Notes: generated by a model from the letters alone, not told the origin. A DNA stretch of 64,000 bases from Rhizophagus sp. LPA8_4_AMF (GCA_021464525.1 JADRCO010000020.1:1-64000); one strand, 5' to 3'. Positions 1 through 14,229 are shown, counted from the stretch's first letter. Numbers and translations: made by a program.

Positions 1-51
1 CCCCCGGGTACTATTCAATCTAGGCTGGCTTTTTTGAATAGTACCGGGGGT
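1..51. repeat. Short GC-rich inverted repeat (hairpin)
   Basis: An 18-base arm at the very start (CCCCCGGGTACTATTCAA) is followed after about 16 bases by its complement with one C missing. It stands out in AT-only surroundings. It may be the tip of a transposable element cut by the window edge or a foldback element; nothing else of such an element is recognisable. Confidence 0.7.
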
Positions 52-121
52 ACTATATGCAGCGCTATACGGTAATACGGTATATATTTTTTTTATTTAG
101 TAAAATAAAGATAAAAAAAGT

Positions 122-236
122 AAAATACTTTTATAATTAAAATACTTTTATAATTAAAATACTTTTATAATTAAAGTACTTTTATAATTAAAATGCTTTT
201 ATATTAAACTTTTATAATTAAAATACTTTTTATATT
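122..236. repeat. 17-bp tandem direct repeat, about 7 copies
   Basis: The unit AAAATACTTTTATAATT repeats head to tail about seven times. The later units are shortened by 1-3 bases or carry single substitutions. It looks like a small minisatellite with no coding potential. Confidence 0.8.
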
Positions 237-2665
237 AGATTAATTTATATTATAAAGAAATAAAGAAAATTCTAAAAAAATAAAATTATTTTTAAAATTT
301 TAGAAATCAAGTTTTTAAAAAGTCAAAATTTAATCTATTTAATAATATCTATATTAATCACTTTCTTTTATTAAATTATTTATATTATGATTTCGAAAAT
401 ATGAAATTATTAAAAATCCATTTAAAAAATTAAATATTAATAGTATATTAATTATATCAAGTACTTCAAAATAACAAATATCTAAAAATAAATAAATAGT
501 TATTTCATATTTACTGAGAATCAAAAATTCTTTCTAATTTCTATTTCTATAAAAAATAAATAAATAAATAAATAAAATAAATTATTATTTTACCTGTTCG
601 ATACTATCATATAGAAAAAAAATTATTTAATTGGCGTAGCCACACTTTTAAAAAAAAAACGTTGATTATCACGTGCTATCAATATAATATTTAGAGTTTT
701 TGAAACGTGTTCGATATATTTAAATTAACTTTTTTGAAAACTTGTTAAAAAAATCAAAATTTTTTTTAATCATGTGGCGCCACGTTTTTTTTTTCAATCA
801 TATTTTTGAGGCTTTTAATATATAAAATTTACCATATTAGGGAACGTACTGTAAATTTTTTATTTGGTTACTTAATTTAAAAATCAGGAAAAAAAAAAAA
901 TTTTTGATAAAAAAAGATTTTTTTTTTTTCTTTGCTAAGCAAATTTAAGTAAATTTAAGCAATTTAAAGCAATTTAAGCAATTTATTTAATAAGCAAGTT
1001 TAAATACGGATATAACTTTATTTGTATAATCTTAATTTAAACCATTAATCAATCTTGATTTTTAACTTGATTTTTTTTTTAAATATTTATTTATTTATTA
1101 TTACATAAAGCATTAAGATAATTTAATTTTCACGTTTCGATTTTATCACTATTATTATGAAGACACTATGTAGATTGATTACTAGTAAGTTATAATTTCA
1201 GCCAGAATTAAAATTGATCAAAAACACAATGAATTTATATTACAAAAAGAAACTTTTATTTTATAGATTAAAGTCAATAAATACTCATACCAAGTACCAT
1301 CGAAAGGAAACAAAAAAACTTATAAATATATAATAATCATACAATATAAAATATATAAAAAGATATATAAGATATAAAAATCCTGCTAAAAAAAATTGAT
1401 AATGACAAAAATGTCAGTTAACTATTATAGTAGAGAGATGAATTGTTCCATATTATTATATATATATCGTATAGCCCAAAAATTTAAATATATTTTTATA
1501 TGAAAACAAAAAAAAAAATCATTTTTTTTTTTTAAGATTTTTGGGAAATATTTTAATAACGAAAAATATATATATACACATATATATATATAAAAACAAA
1601 AGAAAAAACTTATATACAAAAAAATAAAAGGCTAATCAAAAGGCGAGATGAAACCAAATATATAAACAAAAAAAAAAAAAAAAATTTCGATGTTAATCTT
1701 TAGGTATAAAAAAAGAGACTATGAAAAAAAAAGTAAACCGATAAAAATAAAGAAATTTATATATTTTATATATATATGTTTGTGTATATATATATATATA
1801 AGGGGAGAAGGAAAAAATTTTGTACAAGTGTTAAAAATAAAAGAATATTTAGCAAATCCTCCAATGTTGACAAATTTTTGATAAATATATAAATATGTAC
1901 TTGGTATAGTAGTATTATAGAGTCTGAATTGTTAATTCTACAACTGCTAAAGAAACTACACTATTAAAAAAACATTGGAGGGAAAGAAAAAAAGTAGTAA
2001 TATATATAATATGAAACGTGCTGGTTGTAAATAAAGAATTGAAAAAAAATAAATTCTAAAGTTTCTTTTTACACCCTGAACTGTGTTTTTTTGTAATATA
2101 CCAAATGTCCGACAACAATTGACAATTAACTCATCTATACCAATTTTTATAACTAAATTCTAAAAAAGTTTTTTATATATTGGTATTAAAAAAAATTTTT
2201 TTTTAAAAAAAATAAATTGTTTGGTTAAAAAAATTTTGACAATGTAAAATGTCAGTCGATAAAAAAACATCGACCCATTATGGCACGTCTTTTTTTTTAC
2301 CAAACCAACTTAAAATAATAATTTTTTTTTTTTCTTTTTTTTTTGTCAGGGTTAAAGTAAATGCAAAAAAAAAGGGCGAAAGAAATTATGTCTCATGCAA
2401 ATATATATATATATATAAATATACAATAAGATACAGGATTACATATTTTGTACAAATCCCATTTTAAATCCATCATTCGCAAACAGAAAAACAGATGGCA
2501 ATAAAAACAAAAAAAGAAAAGAGATAAAAAAATATATATATATGCTGCTGCAAGAAAATCAAAAAAAAAAAAAAAAAAAAAAAATTAAAAAAAAATTTCA
2601 TTTTTAAAATGAACCAAAATCACACAAATCTTCTATAATTAATTGATTGAAGAAAAACCACAGAT

Positions 2666-4476
2666 TTAAATCAGCCATGGTCTCCAAGACTTCTTATCAT
2701 TTTCAATTTCTTCTTGAGGCTCGATTTTAACTGTAAGTGCTTTGCGACGTTCCTTTTCCTTTTCTTCACTTTGCACTAGTTCTGCAGCGGTTGCAAGGAG
2801 GTCAAGCGAGGGCTCGCTGGATGAATTAACTTGCGTTGCTTTTGTCATCGTCACATCAGAATACCCTGATTGGGGTGCAGGCAACATGATTTGTTGTTGC
2901 TGATGAGAATTATGCGATTGTTGTTGATACGCAGATTGTTGATATTCTGCAGATGAAGAAGAAAGGAGATCCTTGATTGGAGGAACGGGTGGTGGAAGGG
3001 TCAAATTATTTATATTTGACAACATATAATTGATTGGTGGAAGAGTAGGTGTTGTTGGTGAAATTGGAGTTATGGGCATGATAGGAGAGATTGGAGAAGG
3101 TGGAACACTATAAGCGTATCCTGGATGATGATGAGAGTGACCAAAATGATGTTCATGAGAATATGACATAATTTTTATTGGTGGTGGAATTCCCATCAAT
3201 TTTTGTGAAGTTTGATGATGTTGTTGAGAAACGGAGTGAACCGAATGTGGTCCAACGTGTGAAATATGTGAACTCATTGAAGTCATTGGAGCTCCCGTTA
3301 CAGTAGAAGCTCGAGGTCTCGTAAGTGGAGCTTCTTGAGACACCTTCTTTTGATTGTTATTTGTAGGAGGTGATACATAAGAATGTCTACGATTACTACG
3401 ACCCCTAACAGGACCACCTGTTGATGGACCTCCGTTAGCGAACATGGGAACGAATGTAAAATTCCCATGTGGTAACATATTAATTGATGAAGCATGTCCA
3501 CTGGCAGCTTGTGTTGTTGATACTGAATGATGATGTAAAAATCGGTGATGTTGATGGGACGCGCTATGTTCATTTGCCTTTGCTCTATTTGCTTTAGCGC
3601 GTCGGTTTTGGAACCATACCTATTATAAAAAAAAAATATTAGAATAAAGTGTCGAAAAAAAAAAGCAGAAAAAAAAAAATGATAATAAAAAGGGTTATAT
3701 ACCTGAACTTCCCGATTTGTCATATTTAATTTTTTGGCAAGTTTCTCCCGTACATCATAACTTGGAGTGTCAGTTTGTTCAAACATTGCTACCAAGTCTT
3801 GTAATTGTTCTTGAGTAATTCGTTTGCGCTTAACCTTTTGAGGCATTATTTGTTCACAACTAGTCACATTTGGTGGGAAAGAGAAATTTGCCTTTGTAGG
3901 AGATTTAATACCAGGAGTTTGTGGAGGTGTTATCATGTTAGAATTTCCATTTGAAGAGGAATTAACAGCTTGACCAGATCCTGAAGATCTATTCATTGAA
4001 CTTCTACGAGAAGATGGAGCTGAAGAAGATGAAACTTTATCATCAATATTATTGGTACCATTATAATCTGACATAGGAGAAGAATGTTTAAAAACAGGAG
4101 AAGTTGGCATTGACTGAGAGATAGAGGAATCAATTTGTGATGATTGTTGTGAAGAGCTAGTATCATCGCAATAATTGATTGTCAGACCATTTTTATTGTT
4201 GGAATTAGAAGTTGATGATGATTCAGGTGATAAATTGGGAGAAGAATAACGACGCCAATTTTGACCTTGTTGATTCTCTAAAGATTGATGATCATACCAA
4301 TCATCATTACTTTGTGTTGAATAAGAAGTAGAAGTAGTATTGAAAGATTTTTGTTGTACATCAGGTTCAGGATTTAACAAAGAGTTTATTGAAGTTCGTT
4401 GAGTAGCAACTGAAGTCAAACCATTATTATTATTTGAGGCAGTCTTAGAGAATTGGTCATAAGTATTGGTAGCCAT
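2666..4476 (-). CDS. Homeodomain transcription factor
   Basis: Two exons, 4476-3703 and 3619-2666, joined in frame across an 83-bp GT-AG intron, give about 575 aa. The homeodomain lies at about residues 215-275: it opens with KRKRITQEQLQDLVAMFEQ, and the intron falls inside recognition helix 3, so that EVQ plus VWFQNRRAKAN rebuild the WFQNRR signature. The N-terminal half is rich in S, N and Q. The C-terminal half has proline-, histidine- and glutamine-rich runs (GHSHHHP, repeated P-I-S/T-P motifs). This is the usual plan of fungal homeobox regulators, which bind TAAT-core DNA in the nucleus through one globular domain set in disordered regions. Targets cannot be told from sequence. The start is the first ATG of the long frame. 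Confidence 0.93.
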
Positions 4477-5788
4477 TTTTGTTATAATATTGATTTTTTA
4501 ACTAAATAAGAAAATAAACGAAAAGAAAAGAAAAGAAAAAAGATAAGTAAATAAAGACCATATAAATATATAAATATATAAATAAATATATATATGTATA
4601 AAATAATTATGAAAATATATGTATAAGTAAATTTCGAGAAATTTTATAAAAATCGAAAATACATATACAACAACGCGAAAAATGATAAGAAATCTAAACC
4701 AAGAAATAATAAACAAGAATAGAAATGACTCGAACAAAATATCAAATAACCTTTCTAAAGTAACATTCAAAAAGAATAAATAATATATATATATAAACTT
4801 TAAGTCATAAAATGAGCTTTAAAAGACAAGAATTATTAATTCATATTCTTTAACGATTTAAGTTTACGTGTTATACTTACATAAAAACAACCAAAGTCGT
4901 TATAGTTTTCTCAGCTCCTTTCTTTTTACCAGGAAGGTAAAGAATTCAAGTAGTTTTATAGATTAACACAAAAAAATGTGGCTCGTAAAAAGAATTTGAG
5001 TTACTAACTAAAAGTTATATTTCCTTTTCAAGAAAAAAAAACAAACCGTACTGTTATAAAAAGAAAATATTAAAAGAAATATTTGAAATTCTTTAACATA
5101 AAACGAAAAAAAAAGAGCAATAAAATAGAAAATGTTATAAAAAAATAAAAAAAAATAAAAAATAAAAAATAAAAAAGAGAAGCAAAAAACTTAAAGCCTA
5201 GCCGGAGGACAACTTAAGATAAAAAAAAAGGGAATTAGAAGGGTATTTTGATGATGTGTTTAGGAGTACAAAAACAACGTAAAAAGTTAAAGAGAAATTT
5301 ATTTTGTTGTGTAGCAATTATTTTTAATAGGGGCTTTTTTTTAGGAAAGATTTGTAGACGTTAGTCGAACTATAAAGTCACACATGTGGTGTAACAATAA
5401 ACAAGAAAAAGGGAAATTGAAAAGAGGCTAATTGTCATAAAATTACATTGAATATATAAATAAATATTTCATTATTGATATATAATAATAAAAATTATAC
5501 TTTTAATACAGTTTATTATAAATATAGTAAAGCCACATTTTAAATAAAGATATATTAATGCGGACTTTAAAAAAATTAAAAAAGCCAGAAAAGTCAAAAC
5601 AATAAGATATTATAAGGAATGAAACAAGTTTCATTCAAGTTTAAAAGTCAAAGTGGTTGAGTTTGAACCATATTAGGATTTATGTAAATTATGTGTTATA
5701 GTTTCTTTGGTTTTGTCTACCTGGCGGGGAATTCGGAAATGACCGCGTGTAATCATTAATCAGTAAACTAAGGAAAAAAAAAAAAAAA

Positions 5789-5829
<41 letters not shown>

Positions 5830-7376
5830 TAAATTAAACGAAAAAAAAAAAAAATTTTATTTATTTAAGTTATATTATGACAAGTTTTTAATCTCGATAA
5901 AATAAAATATCGGAATTAATTCAGGAACGAATTTGCCTAGAAAAGCCATTTATTACAATTGTCTATATTCATTAATCTTCATACTTGTCCAAAATGGGAA
6001 AGTCGAATGAAAAGATTGACAATGAAACAAAAAAAAAAAAAAATATAATAATAAAAAAAAAAATAAAAAAGAAAAAAAAAAATAAATAAACAAATAAAAA
6101 AAATAAATAAAGAAAGAAAGAAAGAAAGAAAGAAAATAAAGAAAATAAGGAAACAACGAAAATTAATTAAATTACGAAGAACTAAATTTGTTTTAGATGC
6201 AAGAAGAACAATTGTTATTTAATTAATCATTATCCCTTTTGTGAAATGAACATAATGGTAAAACCTTTTCTACATTTGGACATAAATTAATTCAATTTCC
6301 GCTCTTGCGGTAAAACATTTAAACAAAAAAAAAAAAAAATTTAAATGTTAATATCATGTGTGCATTGCATAATTAAAGCAAAATGATAAAATCGGGAATG
6401 AAATAAGGAAAGAATAAAAAAAAATAAAAAAATATATTTCGAAACTTGTTTGTTTTTGTTTTTGATTGTTTCTTGTGCTCTCATAAAGATCAACATAGAG
6501 GATAATTATCACAAAAATGGTGAATTATAATAATGAAGGTGGAACATTTAGGAAGGCAAAGGATAATTAGAATGTCCGGTCTTTATTTTAATCTATAAAC
6601 GATTTACATTCAGATCATCATTCATTGAGATTTCATTATAATGAACGAAATTAGTTACATCCGTTACGTAAATTTTTTTTTTCTTTTTTAAAAAAAGTCG
6701 TTATTTTGGCTGTGGTCTTATATATATACTGCGCAAATTATCATCTACGCCTCAGAAATAAGACCGGAATTCTTGTTAAATATCTGCGCCATGAGGCTGG
6801 CTATTAGTGCTATTAAATCAAAAAACTGCGCCCCTTCATAATTTATTTTTCCTATATTGGAACGAAATTTAAATAAACCTGATTTTTATAAATGCTGTGT
6901 AATAAAAGTTTAAAAAAAAAATTTTTTTTTTTTTTTAAATAAGTGTATATATATATATATATATAAAAAGACCCTGCTTTTTTTTTAAAAAAAAAAACGG
7001 ATTGTATCAAGTTTAGAAATTTGTATCTCTTAAAGGAAATCTATTTATCATTATTTAATGAATTTATCTTAAATTAAAATAAATAAAAAACCACTAATTC
7101 ATAGTCAGCCAAGTGTAACCATTTCACATATTGCATATTTATCATAATGACATTTTTATTTTTCAATTGTTTTCCTAATTAAAGTATTAATTTATTTTAT
7201 CTTTCCGCCATTTTCCATTTTTTATCTTTTCATTTAAAAATTTTTTTGAAAGTTTATTTCATTCGTGTATTACTTTTACTTTTATTATCTTTCTCTTTTT
7301 ATTTTATTTTTTTTTTTTAGAATTAAATTTTTCTATTTTTTAATGATTTTCGATAACACAAAATAATAATAATAAT

Positions 7377-7416
<40 letters not shown>

Positions 7417-7717
7417 TTTCACAAAAAAAAAAAAAAATAATTAAATAATTACACAATAATGATTCTAGTTCAAATATGTTCATGATTTACAATAAAACAA
7501 ATTAAATTTTATCATTTATATCATTTATATCATTATAATTCATGATTTCATTTTTTCATTTACGATATAAATGTCGATATCAATAATTATCCCGTAACCA
7601 GTAAATAAACAAATTACGTATTATCACGTGTAATTATCAAATTTAAATGATAAACAAATTTCATTTCATTGATTCACATCTAATAATACTAAAAAGAAAT
7701 ATTAATCAAAATATAAA
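4477..7717. other. Long low-complexity region between homeodomain gene and DAD3
   Basis: The 3.2 kb upstream of the homeodomain start holds poly-A/poly-T tracts (for example 5775-5825), a GAAA microsatellite near 6111-6135, an AAT then AT microsatellite near 7363-7411, and no credible ORF. It is the divergent regulatory space of both neighbours. Islands of mixed composition at about 4880-4960, 5690-5770 and 6700-6840 are the likeliest places for promoter elements. Confidence 0.5.
5750..5763. promoter_or_regulatory. Paired TAAT-core motif, possible homeodomain site
   Basis: TAATCATTAATCAG carries TAATCA twice, about 1.27 kb upstream of the homeodomain start and inside one of the few mixed-composition islands of the region. 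TAAT cores are typical homeodomain targets, so autoregulation is possible. In such AT-rich DNA the motif could easily arise by chance. Confidence 0.25.
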
Positions 7718-8082
7718 ATGAACTTTCAACAACAACCAACCAATATTTTCTCTAATAATAATGCTTCCCTTGAAAAAGATATTCTAAAAGAGTACCAAAA
7801 ATTATCTTCTCATATTGAAAAGGTAAATATTTAATATTTAATATATTTTAATATTTAAATAATTTATTATTAATAATTTCATTTCTTCAGATAAATGAAA
7901 CAATTATTCATATAAATACGAATGATATCGAAATTCTTGTTGATAAACTTCGTTCCTTGGAGAAAAAATTTGGTCTTGTTTATACCTTGTTCAAGGCTTC
8001 TGTATATTCTTTGGTAACTGCTAATGATCATGAAAATGCTATTATTAATAATGAGAATACGAATAGGCCTTTAATGTTTTAA
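7718..8082 (+). CDS. DAD3: DASH complex subunit Dad3
   Basis: Two exons, 7718-7822 and 7891-8082, separated by a 68-bp intron, encode 98 aa. The core reads LEKDILKEYQKLSSHIEKIN, then LRSLEKKFGLVYTLFKASVY, which matches the Dad3 family (leading LE-x-E-Y-x-x-L and the hallmark LE+K-GLV-TL-KASVYS). Dad3 is part of the ten-subunit fungal-specific DASH/Dam1 ring, which couples kinetochores to microtubule plus ends during mitosis. The size fits the family (about 90-110 aa). The protein is too short and too interrupted to show as one long frame. It is convergent with the flippase gene, 386 bp away. Confidence 0.88.
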
Positions 8083-8468
8083 AACGCGTTCTTTACAATT
8101 TGAATAAATGGTTTTTTTCGTGTTTCTCCTTTAAATCATTCTTCTTTAATAATATATATATATATTACAAGATTATATAATAAATATAATAAAAAGTTTA
8201 ATAAAAAATTATTTGATTGTGTTGATTATGTGATGATTATTATATTAATAAACTAATATAATTTAAAAATGTATAAAGATTACTTTACAAAAAAATGCTT
8301 TAAAAAGATAATACACGAAAAATGAATGATTAAAATTCAAAATAAAGATAAAAAGTCAAAAGTCTAAATTTCTCTCACACAAATAAAAAAAAAAGTCTAT
8401 GATTCCCATGATTCCCTTAATAAATTAATCTCAAAGTAAAAAAGAAAAAGATAAAAAAATTATATATA
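8083..8468. other. Convergent 3' spacer between DAD3 and flippase
   Basis: This 386-bp AT-rich spacer between two converging genes must hold both polyadenylation regions. AATAAA-like hexamers occur on both strands (for example AATAAA at 8103). No ORF or RNA gene is seen. Confidence 0.5.
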
Positions 8469-11400
8469 TTATGATGGTGGTGTAGATGGTGAAATAACAG
8501 AAAGTTCAACTTCTTCACCTTCAGATCTTAATCTTCTATCATCATCATATCTTTGTGATCTATTAGGTGATGGTGATCGACTGGGACTTGGTGACATCCT
8601 ACGAAATAATGTATTTGGTAAAGTTTGACTACGATTCAATGATGTTGTTGATAAATATGATTTCCTATTAGTATCTTCTTCTATTGCGGTCGTGGTATTT
8701 GATCGTTGATGTGTTTTTCTTAATAAATGAGGTTTTGTTGGTCTATATACTGATTTTCTAAATGATTCAAATGAACTTTCTTCACTAGAATATGCGAAAC
8801 CTGTGAATGATTGTCTATTTCCGGATTGCATATGATAAACTTGTTCTTCCGATCTTATTGATACCGTTCTTCCCCTTGGAATTGTTGTAATTTTTGGTAA
8901 TTTTGGAATTACTCGTTCTTTTTTAATTGGCGTATCACTAAGTGAATTATCACTAAGCATATCATCATTTATTGTTATTGAACTTGTATTAAATGAATTA
9001 TTATCTAAAATTCTTTCTGATCCTGTTATGGGAACTTTATCTTCTTCAGTTTCTAAATCTATTATTCTCTTTCTTTTGATTTTCTTTTCTTTACGAATTT
9101 TTTCACGAATTATATCAGTATCAGTAGGCCAATATGTTTTATGAAGATATTTTACTGTATAACGTGGTAAAATACTTATAAAAACTGCTATTACAACTCC
9201 AAACCAAAAATCTAATTCTGAAAATAATATTAAATCCAATCGGAAAAATCCAATAGATGACCAAACTGAATAAAGTTCAACCCATGCATAAAATGAAAAA
9301 ATACTCATAACAATAACTACAAAAGCCATCCATGTCCAATTCATAGTGTTCAAACCTACGTATAAATTTACTGTAGCAATAACAGATCCTGCAACTATGG
9401 TACCTAAATCGGTCAACCCATTATTTGTTAATCCTGTTGGATGTGATGAACCAAATTGAAATATACCAAAAGAAACAAAAAAACAAATAGCTGATTGATA
9501 AATTGCATCTAAAACGTAAAGCCAAAATTTCGATTTGGTAAAATCTTCTTGTAAAATACCACGCTTATATAATTGTGGATATTTTAATGAAGTTTTAGCA
9601 TCAACATCTTGATCAAATGCACCAAGAAACATTACCGGAAAAGCTGTAAACACAAGATTATAAAGCATAATATATGAATAATCATAAAGATATTGTGCCG
9701 AAAATCCTGCCCAAATCTGATACCAGAACATTGCAATTGTCCAAACTATATTTTTATAAAAGAAACAAGAAATCATTTCAGCAATTCTTATATAAGACCA
9801 TCGACCATGAACTAATAAAAGTTTTTCTAAAAATCTAAACTGAGCAAAAGCGTAATCTGCTGCCATTGCGGCTTGACGGCCTTCTTCTCCGGCAATACCC
9901 ACTCCAACATTTGCCTCTTGAATCATACTAACGTCGTTTGCTCCTAAAACACATTCAAAAAAAAAAAAAAATATTATTATCTTTTTTTGATTAAAAAAAA
10001 AAAAATCATTTTATCTCACTTAGTATGACATTCTTCAACTTACCATCTCCAATAGATAATGTCATGACGTTTAATCCTTCTTTTACCATACCAACGACTT
10101 TAGCTTTTTGCAAAGGACTAACACGACAACAAACAACACTCTGGCATCTCTTTCCAAGTTCTAAAAGTTGGGGTTTAATTTTCTTATCCAATGCATATTT
10201 GAGAGTTTCACCATCGATAATAAGAGCATGTTTACTATTTTTATTTTCCGCATTAGGTCCAAAAAATTTATCCAAAGCTTCATCTAATTGACGTTTCGCA
10301 CTCTCTTTATCAGATGCTGCAATAACGATCAAAAGCATATCTTTCTGTAACAAGTTACATGCAAAACCAATATTAATAGCAGTTTCTGTTTTATCACCGG
10401 TAAGTACCCAAATTTTAATTCCTGCTTTAGCTAAAGTTGCTATACATTCAGGAACACCTTCCTGAAGACGATCTTCAATAGCAGTACCACCCATTAGAGT
10501 CAAAGAATGTTCGATCATTTCACAAGCTTGTTCAATCTTTTCCTCACGATCATAGATACTAGAAGCAGCTTCTTCATAATTTTTAACCCATACATTATAC
10601 TCCTCATCCGATATGACTCGATAAGCGATACAAAGTGTACGAAGACCTTCATTTGCAAAAGCTTCCAAATCAGCCAAAGTGTCCTCTCTTAATTTTGTTT
10701 GACGGCCTTCTTCAAGTCGTTGATAAATCACACTATCAGCACCTTTACATAACAAGACTACACCACCTTCAGGAGGTCTTAAAATTACTGACATTCTTTT
10801 ACGCGTACTGTTAAATTCCAACACGTTTAACAAAGTAAATTCTTTGCGTTCACCCATTAATTCTATAGTCAAAGTATCTTGAAAACGTTCAAGAAAAACA
10901 AAACCAACATCTCTAGCACAACCTACAAGAGCTGCTTCATCAGGAGATTGTGCTTTATAATCAATTTTATAAGGATTATTTTCATCAGGATGTTCTACAA
11001 GGACGGTATGACATAAGGCAAGAGCTGAAAAAAAATCTTGTATAGCTTTCGTTTGTCGATCTGCCGCACTTAAATCCTGATATAACTTAGAATCAATGAA
11101 TGTGGGATTTGATGAAATGTAACGATTATTGAATAGTTTAGCCATTTCAGTTAACATTAATTCTTTTTCAGCATCAAGATTAACATCATCTTTAACTTTT
11201 GGATTTTGATCAGGATTTGCAAGTTTAGCACCACGTGTAGTATCAGTCTCACCTAATCCATAAGCTACTCCGTTAATAGTACATTTACGGAACTCCATAA
11301 CATTTTGAGTTAAAGTTCCAGTTTTATCAGAAAATATGTACTCAATTTGACCTAGATCATCAGATATATTCCAGGTCTTTGGTGTACATGGATAATCAAG

Positions 11401-12934
11401 TTTCTCATAATACATATCAACATCAGAATAGATAAAATAAGCTTGAATTGTTTTTACCATTTCAATGGTAATATATAATGAAATTGGTACAATATTTTGA
11501 AATAATATTAAGCTCACCCTATATTATAATATAAAATGAGATATATTTAAAAAATAATAAAATAATAATTTAACGAATTTCATAAATCTTACCAAAAAGT
11601 ATAAAAACCACTTGAATTTGCTGAATCACCATTACCGCCTCCATTTTCAAAAAAATCTGCAGAACTTGTAGGTTTAAGATAATAAATGGCATCAGCAATT
11701 GCAGAACCTAAACACAATAAGAACAAAATTATGAAATTCATGGTAACCTAAAATTAGAAAATAAATGAATTAATTAATATATATATATATGTATATATAA
11801 TTTTAAATTGAGAATTATTTATATACATACATGAAAATTTGTTTCTATTTCAATACGACTTCTCTTACTGGGTGTATCTCCGGAATTTAACATAATTTTT
11901 GTATCTACACCAGTAAAAATAACTAATCCTATTGCATGTTCAGTATTACGTAAGACACAACCTCTCAATAAAACGTTATTAATAGACACTGGCTCTATTT
12001 TTTGATTATTTTCAATCCCCGGTTGATCGGGCCAACGTAGTACACCAGTATAAGAGTATAAATTTGAATGTGGAGGTTCAGACTCAACATAAAATGAAGC
12101 ACGTTCACAATCACTTTCTGATTTTAATGAAGCAGTGGAAGAAATACAATGACGGATTTTAAGATTCGTTTCACCATCTAGTTCTTTAGTTTCTACATAA
12201 CACAGACCATCTGGTTCACTTGTGGATAAAATTATCATATCAGCGGGGATAGAATCATTGTTCTTTAATTGAATAATATCTCCTACTTTTACATCCTGCC
12301 AACGACCCGCAGTCCATTTTGCACCATTTTTTATTAAGTCCGATTCTCCAAGACTTCTAGAGCCCTTATAACCACTAACACCAGCATTATTATTGTTCCC
12401 CTTATTTTTATAACCTAAATTCAATAATTTACTCAATCGACTACTTTTTCCGTGTGGTATATTAACATTGTTCCAATTTTCCAACAGTATTGTTTTTGAC
12501 TTATTTAAGGAATTGTCTTGTGAATGCCGCTTCCAATCTTCAAAAGCATCTTTGATAGCAGTCATTGCGATAATTGAGATAAGTGGTAAAGCAGCTAAAA
12601 TAGGGTCAGTCTGTCCACCAACCATAGGAACTAGTTGTAGAAGTACTACAAAAAGGAAATAAATATTCGCTACCCTACGGAATTGTTCAAAAAGATTTTT
12701 TGGTAAAAAGGTTAATAAGGTATATTTTGAGGTTCGAATTTTATTCGCGGGATATTGTGTTTTTGGTTCCTCATACTGATCTAAATCAGCTTGTGGAAGT
12801 GGCATATTCACGTATACACAACGTTTTGGAAGGACTTGCGTTGCTGACACTGTGGACACATTTCTTGTGTGTCCCGAACCTGAACTATTCTCAATGTCAT
12901 TGTCTTGCCTTTTTTTCCGACCAAAAAAAGTCAT
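8469..12934 (-). CDS. P4-type ATPase, phospholipid flippase (Dnf1/Dnf2-like)
   Basis: Four exons (12934-11831, 11747-11593, 11518-10044, 9943-8469) splice in frame to about 1402 aa, the usual Dnf size. Landmarks in order: FRRVANIYFL first membrane region near residue 85; actuator motif DGET at 253-256; PISLYITIE in TM4 near 431, where P4 pumps carry the lipid-path sequence; phosphorylation motif DKTGT with the catalytic Asp near 484; KIWVLTGDKTETAINI; hinge GDGANDV near 910, completed across the last intron; then the C-terminal membrane block and a disordered Ser/Arg-rich tail. Such proteins flip phospholipids to the cytosolic leaflet of plasma, Golgi or endosomal membranes, usually with a Cdc50 partner (not in this window). 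All catalytic motifs are intact. Confidence 0.95.
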
Positions 12935-14229
12935 ATTTGACTTTTTTTAAGGAGTTTTTCTTAGAAAAATGTTAAGAGTAAAGTCTCAATTTCAACGGAC
13001 TTTGTGACTCGGGTAAAGTGTAACAAAATGAGTCTCTGCCGTAAGATGGCGCGAGAAAAAAAGGTGTAGAATAAAAATATTTAAGTTAGTTAAAAGGAGA
13101 GTGAGTGTATTAGAAATAAATGGTTTATTTTTTTGTTGAGGCTTTGCAAATTGTCGAGGTTACGGTTTTGAAGTACAATACAAAAAACGTGATAATGCCC
13201 TAAGAAGGTAACTGGTAATATTTTATGCATTAATTATAGTTGCATGTTCTTTCCCTGATCCGTATAAAAAATAATTTAAAAATTATTATTAAAATTGCTG
13301 TTACATTATTCCTTTATATAGACAAATCATTGATAACTCGTTTTACACCTGGAAACGACGATCAAAATGTAATTGCCGAAACAATCTGACAATCCGGAAA
13401 CGACACAATTAATATATAAAAAAAGGGCACAATAACTTCGCTCTGATCGGATCTTTAATTTGTCAAAGCCAATAATCTAAGCCAGAATAAATAAATGTTT
13501 TTCGGGCCGCTAAGAAAAGCCTCGCTTAATTGCGAAACACAATATAATAAAATAACCGATAAAAAAACCGACCGGTTAGACAAATATTAGCGCAAGGTTG
13601 AATGTATGAAATCATAATAATAATAATAATTCATCAAAAATGGGTTGCTTCCTTGTGATAATTTCCCCTTTCCCCTTTCCCCTGGTAAAAATTTTTAATT
13701 TTAAAGTATTGTTTCTAAAAATAAATCCTCCTGAAATTCCTGAAACTTGCAGATAAGGGCTGAGTTTTAGAGTTTTATATAAGTTTTGGATGTAATCGAC
13801 TTTTCATTTTTTTTCCTATTTTACGGATATCGAATTTTGGATCTTTCTTTTTTTAAATAATAATATTCGGTAATACATACTGCAAAAAATCCAAACAAAG
13901 CGAACAGGAATTAAACATTCAAGTGTATTATTTATTCAAATGTATTAATCTTATTTGGTAATTTTCTAATTATCATATCTAAATTTATTTAACTTATTTG
14001 ACCTTAAAATTTAGATTTTCTAAACAAATTTTATTACATGCATAATTAGAAAATTCCATGATTGATGTTATGTTACAATTAGTATAAAATATCTAGAAAT
14101 TGAAAATTACTAAATTTTTTTTTTTTTCGTTCTTTAAATTTTATTTTCTTTCTTTAATAGAAGGTTTCGAATAAGCTTAATTGTTTAACATAACTCCCCC
14201 AAATTTCAAAAAAAAATACATATAATATA

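Larger units (their letters stand above)
1..2665. other. Gene-free AT-rich region at left end
   Basis: Apart from the hairpin and the 17-bp repeat, this stretch holds homopolymer A/T runs, TA microsatellites (around 1560-1590, 1780-1800 and 2400-2420) and short chance frames rich in I/Y/F/K. No credible protein, tRNA or rRNA is seen. The last few hundred bases should contain the 3' UTR of the homeodomain gene that ends at 2666. Confidence 0.6.

Noticed and set aside
1425-2467. Three short frames of I/Y/F/K-rich peptides at the left end
   Set aside because: They consist of TA microsatellite and homopolymer translation only.
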